A program made the position numbers and the translations under genes. A stretch of 64,000 bases of DNA, from NCBI GenBank assembly GCA_943788875.1, contig CALSSA010000004.1, positions 240,379 to 304,378 on the forward strand. The letters are read 5' to 3'. Below the pieces are notes generated by a model, which saw only the letters and a list, made by a program, of their open reading frames with translations, did not search any database and was not told the origin of the DNA. The stretch comes from an uncultured Pseudomonadales bacterium. GTDB lineage: Bacteria > Pseudomonadota > Gammaproteobacteria > Pseudomonadales > Porticoccaceae. Below, one piece after another: positions 58,810 through 64,000 of this stretch; the first letter of the stretch is position 1; each line of letters starts with the position of its first letter.

Positions 58810-59403
58810 CTAGTGTAATTCAAATCCCGACAGACTGCGTTGTACAAAGCTCTGTAGTCGAGGGTAGAGTTGATGAAACTCCAAAGCTATGGCACTTTTA
58901 GACTGATCAATAATGGGCAGCGCGTCCTGCAGCGCCACCGGGCGCCGGAAGCGTTCGCCAATGCGCTGTAAAATCATTGGCAGATGTTCAGCTTGAGCAT
59001 AGCTCTGCAGCCAGCCAATCTGTGGTGCGCGCTGCAAAAACAACTGAGCCCCGGCAGGCAGGTTGCCACTGTGTTGCCCCAGGGTTAAGTAGAAATCCTG
59101 ACAAAAACTCTCTAGAGGCTGCTGGTAATATCTGTGCCATTCAGCGGCTAGTAAATGGTCGTAATAGACATCAGCGACAATGCCGGCATAACGCCGCATC
59201 GGGCTGCTAAAGCGCTGCAAAAAAGCCTTTATCTCAGGCTGCTGATCGACATGGGCGTCGAGTTTGCGGTGGGCAACTATACCCGCCTCGATGGCCGGCG
59301 AAAACTGGCCGACCAATGGCCCGCGGACAAAATCACCGAGCAACCCGCCCACCTGAAATTCAGGGTTATCACCGGCAAGGGCAATATGGGCGAGATAGTT
59401 CAT
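58810..59403 (-). CDS. acpH: ACP phosphodiesterase
   Basis: MNYLAHIALAG...LLGDFVRGPL...HRKLDAHVDQQPEI. Confidence 0.9.
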   Translation of the reverse strand: MNYLAHIALAGDNPEFQVGGLLGDFVRGPLVGQFSPAIEAGIVAHRKLDAHVDQQPEIKAFLQRFSSPMRRYAGIVADVYYDHLLAAEWHRYYQQPLESFCQDFYLTLGQHSGNLPAGAQLFLQRAPQIGWLQSYAQAEHLPMILQRIGERFRRPVALQDALPIIDQSKSAIALEFHQLYPRLQSFVQRSLSGFELH

Positions 59404-59416
59404 ATTGCAAAGGCGG

Positions 59417-60976
59417 CTAGTAAGCCGCTAAAAATTCGTCGAATGAGAGGCTGTCGCTGGCTTCTATTGCAGCCTGTTGCTGTTTGGACTCAGTTGCCAG
59501 ATCGGCATATCTGGCCATGGTTTCAGCGCTGGGCGCCTGAGCACAGAAATGGTCGCGCTGCTCACAGGCCTTGCGCATGGCCATGGCGAAATAAGTCTCA
59601 TTATTTTCGCTCATCTCGCGCAGTAGAGTAGCTGCTGGCGTGGCCTGCTGGTCTTCCAGCCGCTGCTGCATAGTCATCAGAGCCTGGATGTAGTCACTGC
59701 TCTGGTGAGCCTCATCAAGCCTTTTGGCAACTGGCTGCATGGCAGCAATAAGTGAATGACCCCATTCAGGCAGAGTGACTTCTTCTGCGCCATTTAGCAG
59801 TAGGGTTTCAGGGTTGCGGCCATGGTAGACAGTCCGTCGAATATTTTCAGGGATGCGCAGATATTCCTGATTATTAGTGTCGGCGCTATCCTGCAACAGA
59901 CAGAACAGCAAAAAGGTATCCAGAAACCGCATGGTAGTAGCATCTATACCGCCAGGCACCAGCGGGTTCAAATCCACACAGCGAACCTCTATATATTCCA
60001 CACCGCGACTTTCGAGTGCATGCAATGGTGTCTCTCCAGAGTCTGCGGTGCGTTTTGGCCGAATAGAGCTATAGAATTCATTTTCTATCTGCAGAAGTGC
60101 CGTATTGAGCTGTTTATAGTTACCCTGCTCGTCTTTGAGACCAATCTGATCATAGGCAGGATAGGGCTTCTCAAGAGCCGCGCGCAATGTGGTCACATAT
60201 TGCTGCAGATTGTTATAGCAGACCACGAGCGAACTCTGTGCGTCAGACTGATAACCCAAATCCCCCATACGCAGGGATGTTGCATAGGGGGTATAGAGGC
60301 TGTGGCTGTCTTTATTGACCTGCTCTAGCTGGTGCTCGCGACCACGAACAAAGCTTTTGCACACCGCTGGCGCAGCGCCTAGCAGATATAGCAGCAGCCA
60401 GGAATAGCGGCGGAAATTACGAATGGTGGCGAAATAGCCCTGAGTTTTGTAGTCCTGCAGCGACTGTTCGTCGCCACTGGCCACCTGTAACTCCAGCCAT
60501 AGTTCATCAGGGACAGAAAAGTTGTAGTGGATACCTGCAATGGTCTGCATTAGTCGGCCGTAGCGATGGCCGAGGCCGACGCGGTAGACCTGCTTCATTT
60601 TGCCGATATTAGAAGTGCCGTACTTGCCCACAGGGATACTGCTATCATCGCCGAGTTGGCAGGGCATGCTGCTGACCCACAGCAGTTCATTATCAAGATG
60701 CTGGTAGGTAAAGCGATGTATCTCATCTAGCTCTTCGAGCACCTCATCAATTGAGGTCGAGGGTGAGGTAATAAACTCAAGTAAAGCTTCTGAGTAGTCA
60801 GTGGTGATAGAGGGATGAGTCAGTGCTGACCCGAGTTCCTGAGGATGAGCTGACGTCGCCAAATGCCCCGACTGACTTACCCTGAGACTCTCCTTCTCAA
60901 TGCCTCTGATAATACCTGTCAGCATAGGTGCCTTAGCAGCCCCAGCGATAAGCGCAAGTTTGCTGTGTAGTGTCAA
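59417..60976 (-). CDS. gshA: Glutamate-cysteine ligase
   Basis: GIEKESLRV...TDYSEALLEFITSP; VEYIEVRCVDLNP. Confidence 0.96.
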   Translation of the reverse strand: MTLHSKLALIAGAAKAPMLTGIIRGIEKESLRVSQSGHLATSAHPQELGSALTHPSITTDYSEALLEFITSPSTSIDEVLEELDEIHRFTYQHLDNELLWVSSMPCQLGDDSSIPVGKYGTSNIGKMKQVYRVGLGHRYGRLMQTIAGIHYNFSVPDELWLELQVASGDEQSLQDYKTQGYFATIRNFRRYSWLLLYLLGAAPAVCKSFVRGREHQLEQVNKDSHSLYTPYATSLRMGDLGYQSDAQSSLVVCYNNLQQYVTTLRAALEKPYPAYDQIGLKDEQGNYKQLNTALLQIENEFYSSIRPKRTADSGETPLHALESRGVEYIEVRCVDLNPLVPGGIDATTMRFLDTFLLFCLLQDSADTNNQEYLRIPENIRRTVYHGRNPETLLLNGAEEVTLPEWGHSLIAAMQPVAKRLDEAHQSSDYIQALMTMQQRLEDQQATPAATLLREMSENNETYFAMAMRKACEQRDHFCAQAPSAETMARYADLATESKQQQAAIEASDSLSFDEFLAAY

Positions 60977-60986
60977 AAACGGATGC

Positions 60987-61256
60987 TCAGGCTGCGTTGG
61001 ACTGACTAGAATTTGAGTCGTCTGAATTGCGGGCCTGCTGGCCTACGGTCAGCACAGGACGACCTTTGCTGTCGGCCTCACATTCAACAATCGCTGCTCG
61101 CAGACTAATATCTTTGGCGTTTAATTCGATAAGCTGGTTGATTGCGATATCGCGGTGAGGGGTCTGAAAAACAGCATTGCGATCCGCCTCAGAACTCCAT
61201 TCCAAATCCTTGTTAAGAGTGCGTTGATCCTGCGTCTGTAATATAAAAATTTTCAT
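60987..61256 (-). CDS. Hypothetical protein (start at MKIFILQ; ORF track starts at 61469)
   Basis: ORF; upstream part overlaps the divergent DJ-1 gene so a shorter start is preferred. Confidence 0.5.
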   Translation of the reverse strand: MKIFILQTQDQRTLNKDLEWSSEADRNAVFQTPHRDIAINQLIELNAKDISLRAAIVECEADSKGRPVLTVGQQARNSDDSNSSQSNAA

Positions 61257-61331
61257 TCCAATCCCGTGACAGCTCCGTTGAATTGCGGCACAGTGTAACC
61301 TATACATACGACTGATAAAAAGAGAAATCAC

Positions 61332-61907
61332 ATGGCAAAAACAGCTCTTATACCTATTGCGGATGGCAGTGAAGAAATTGAAGCAGTCACCATTATTGAT
61401 GTACTGCGTAGAGCGGGACTTGAAGTCACAGTGGCTAGTGTTGGCGCCACACAAATAGTGGGTGCCCATGGCATTAGCATCACTACTGACTGCAGCATTG
61501 ACAGTTGCGTCAACTCACCCTGGGACCTGGTTGCAGTGCCAGGAGGAATTCCCGGAGCAGAGCATCTGGCCGAGAGCGGAGGACTGGATACAATATTGCG
61601 TACACAGGCAGCAGAGGGAAAATTGTATGCTGCCATCTGCGCCTCACCGGCTCTGGTTCTGGGTAGCAAAGGGCTATTGAAGGACAAGACTGTCACCGGA
61701 CACCCGATGTTTCAGCAGAATTTACAAGCCAAAGAACTCAATGCAGAATCCCGAGTTGTGGTGGACGGCAACTGTATTACCAGTCAGGGGCCGGGTACCT
61801 CATTAGATTTTGCTCTGGAACTAGTAGAGCAGCTCTGCGGCCTAGTCAAGCGTGAGGAAGTAAGCGCACCAATGGTGCTGACCACATCAGCCACGGCCTA
61901 CTATTGA
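61332..61907 (+). CDS. DJ-1/PfpI family protein, YajL-like
   Basis: PIADGSEEIEAVTIIDVLRRAG; nucleophile context AAICASPALVL. Confidence 0.92.
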   Translation: MAKTALIPIADGSEEIEAVTIIDVLRRAGLEVTVASVGATQIVGAHGISITTDCSIDSCVNSPWDLVAVPGGIPGAEHLAESGGLDTILRTQAAEGKLYAAICASPALVLGSKGLLKDKTVTGHPMFQQNLQAKELNAESRVVVDGNCITSQGPGTSLDFALELVEQLCGLVKREEVSAPMVLTTSATAYY

Positions 61908-63277
61908 GTAGAGTCTGGGCCGGCTCTCCTTGAAATCCAGACCACAAAACGCTGGACAAATATTGGATCGCGAATAAATACCGTGGCAAAAAACAGTCCA
62001 TTCATCAGTGCCACAGCTAGGAAGAACTGCGGAATAGTCCAGCCCAGCACACTGAGAAACAGCATGCCAAGAACGGCCCCGGTCACCATAAACAAAGCAT
62101 TAATAATATTGTTGATCGAGATCACCCTGGCTCTGGTATCACCCTGAGTTCGCTGTTGAATCATTGAATACAGCGGCACAATCAGCAGCCCGCCAAACAT
62201 CCCGATAAACATTAGATCCAGCATCACATGAAAGCCGCCGGTTAAGCTTGCAAAATCACCTGGTAAAACAGCGGTGACAAGGGGGTTAGCCGCTTGATAG
62301 CTGGCAGTGGTAAAGAACAGATCTATAGCAAACACCGACAGACCCAGAGCACCCACTGGCACTAGACCAGGCTCCACCTCGCCCTTGGAAACCCGGTGAC
62401 ACAACAGCGAACCAATGGCAACGCCGACAATAAATGCTGCCAGCAGAATAGAAATTAATGTTGCATGCCCATTGAGCACAGTGATCGCATAGTTAGGAAC
62501 CTGAGTCAGAAAGCTACCGCCAAATAACCAGAACCATGAAATCGAAATAATGCAGAAGAACACTGTTGGGTTTTGCCGTGCCAGACGAAAATTTCGTGCC
62601 GTCTCACTCAGCGGATTGAGATTAAATGTACCTTGCTGCGCTGCGGCGGTACTTGGTGCCTCAGGGATTTTCTTGCTGCTCAGCCAGCCGACAATCGCTA
62701 CCAGAATAGTCAGAGCCCCCACATAGATTGGCCCCTGCTCGGCAGTCACTAACCAGCCACCAATAAGAGTGCCCAACAAAATAGAGACAAAAGTACCCAT
62801 GCCTGTTTGAGCATTGCCCGCCAGCAGCTCATTGCTATCCAGGTGCTGAGGGATAATGGAGTACTTAATTGGCCCAAAGAATGCCGACTGGACCCCAAGA
62901 AAAAATAAAATGCCCAGCATCAATGGAATATCACCCAGCCATAATGCATAGCAGCCCGCCACCATCAAAATAATTTCCGCCATTTTGATACGTCTAATCA
63001 GCAGCGCCTTATCATAGCGATCCGCCAGTTGCCCAGCAGTGGTAGAAAATAAGAAAAAGGGCAGAATAAAAAGCCCAGCGGCAAGATTGGTAACAAAGTT
63101 GGTATTGCTTTCAGACCCTGCAACAGCAGTACTCACTACAATCACCAGAAGAGCATTCTTAAATAAATTATCGTTAAGAGCACCGAGAAACTGGGTAATA
63201 AAAAAAGGTAAGAATCGCCTCTGGGAAAAAAGATGAAACTGACCTGTTCTGATGGGGGTATCCTGAGGCTGGTTCAT
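61901..63277 (-). CDS. MFS transporter, LplT-like
   Basis: RFLPFFITQFLGALNDNLFKNALLVIVV; 12-TM. Confidence 0.85.
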   Translation of the reverse strand: MNQPQDTPIRTGQFHLFSQRRFLPFFITQFLGALNDNLFKNALLVIVVSTAVAGSESNTNFVTNLAAGLFILPFFLFSTTAGQLADRYDKALLIRRIKMAEIILMVAGCYALWLGDIPLMLGILFFLGVQSAFFGPIKYSIIPQHLDSNELLAGNAQTGMGTFVSILLGTLIGGWLVTAEQGPIYVGALTILVAIVGWLSSKKIPEAPSTAAAQQGTFNLNPLSETARNFRLARQNPTVFFCIISISWFWLFGGSFLTQVPNYAITVLNGHATLISILLAAFIVGVAIGSLLCHRVSKGEVEPGLVPVGALGLSVFAIDLFFTTASYQAANPLVTAVLPGDFASLTGGFHVMLDLMFIGMFGGLLIVPLYSMIQQRTQGDTRARVISINNIINALFMVTGAVLGMLFLSVLGWTIPQFFLAVALMNGLFFATVFIRDPIFVQRFVVWISRRAGPDSTQ

Positions 63278-63336
63278 AAAAACTCCAGTTTAATTTTTAT
63301 TATTTTATTTACCAATCATAACAGTAGTAAGGCGGT

Positions 63337-63846
63337 TTAGTCGGAGTTTAAGTGACGGCCCATCACCGTAGTTTTGCGACTCCCGAAATCCCGACGCTCA
63401 AGATCCTCAAAGGTGCGCAGTTCGACAAAGCCGGCCTTGCGCATCATGCCCGCGGAAGCCAAATTTTCCTCATGTCGATCAACCAATGCCATGACCGCAT
63501 CGAGTGACTCTACAAGTGCAAAAGTCTGGCGGAGCAGTTCAGAACCAATACCGTGCCCCGCATAATCCCGATGTACGGTAACCTCGGAAATATAGACCGC
63601 AGGATGAGATTGGGTATATTGATGATATTTCTTTGGTAGGGCATTGGGGTAAAAGAAGATACATAGACCGACAACCCTGCTTTTATCGCAGGCTAATAGC
63701 ACTTCACCACCGCCCTGACCAACAGTAGTGAAACTTTCCATCACGCCATCAATTGGCAGATGATTCCAAGGATTGGCGCCATGGTCGAGCAGGAAGTCTA
63801 TGAGACTAGCATGCTCTTCTGAGAGCGCACTACGATAATTAATCAT
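63337..63846 (-). CDS. GNAT-family N-acetyltransferase
   Basis: VYISEVTVHRDYAGHGIGSELLRQTFALVESL. Confidence 0.88.
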   Translation of the reverse strand: MINYRSALSEEHASLIDFLLDHGANPWNHLPIDGVMESFTTVGQGGGEVLLACDKSRVVGLCIFFYPNALPKKYHQYTQSHPAVYISEVTVHRDYAGHGIGSELLRQTFALVESLDAVMALVDRHEENLASAGMMRKAGFVELRTFEDLERRDFGSRKTTVMGRHLNSD

Positions 63847-64000
63847 TCAAAATGCCATGATTGAGACGTTAGTAGGTGGGGAAGCCTCCGCAGTATTGCT
63901 TGCTGAGTTACACCATTTTATCAACTATATTGGCGCGAAACTCTTTTCCGCAGGCGTCCCCTAATTGGTTACAGTTTATTGTCTTTATGTCGATTGTTAT

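Noticed and set aside
59822-60328. 168-aa ORF antisense to gshA
   Set aside because: gshA is well supported on the other strand; this is a shadow ORF.

Overview
Gammaproteobacterial chromosome segment (genus not claimed). About 1-40 kb is a near-continuous polar-flagellum locus: fliK-fliLMNOPQR-flhB; an uncharacterised insert at 6.5-10.6 kb; fliA-flhG-flhF-flhA on the minus strand; flgP-like and flgT-like genes; FimV-like, FliK-like and FhlB-like genes; flgN-flgM-flgA; flgBCDEFGHIJKL; fliD; three tandem flagellins; and flaG. About 40-64 kb is mostly ordinary: TRAP permeases, YciA-like thioesterase, FecI/FecR/TonB receptor, ExbD, mutM, coaD, rsmD, ftsYEX, rpoH, trmB, FKBP, Rsd/AlgQ, LrgAB, dsbB, acpH, gshA, DJ-1/YajL, LplT-like MFS and GNAT. 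The main observations are: (1) a tripartite motif TTGCCG-N5/6-TGGCA-N2-TTTTTGCCG in three flagellar intergenic regions, two of them about 85 bp upstream of near-identical sigma54 promoters in the same relative orientation; (2) a cluster of small indels breaking flgF, flgL, fliD, one flagellin and probably flaG, which is either real decay or a sequence-quality problem; (3) an uncharacterised 5-gene block, including a pseudo-AAA/TM/SPOR protein, lying where chemotaxis genes often sit; (4) a divergent FlhF paired with an FlhG lacking the N-terminal activator helix; (5) very large FlgE and FlgK. All calls come from reading the sequence and the supplied ORF track; no database search was run.
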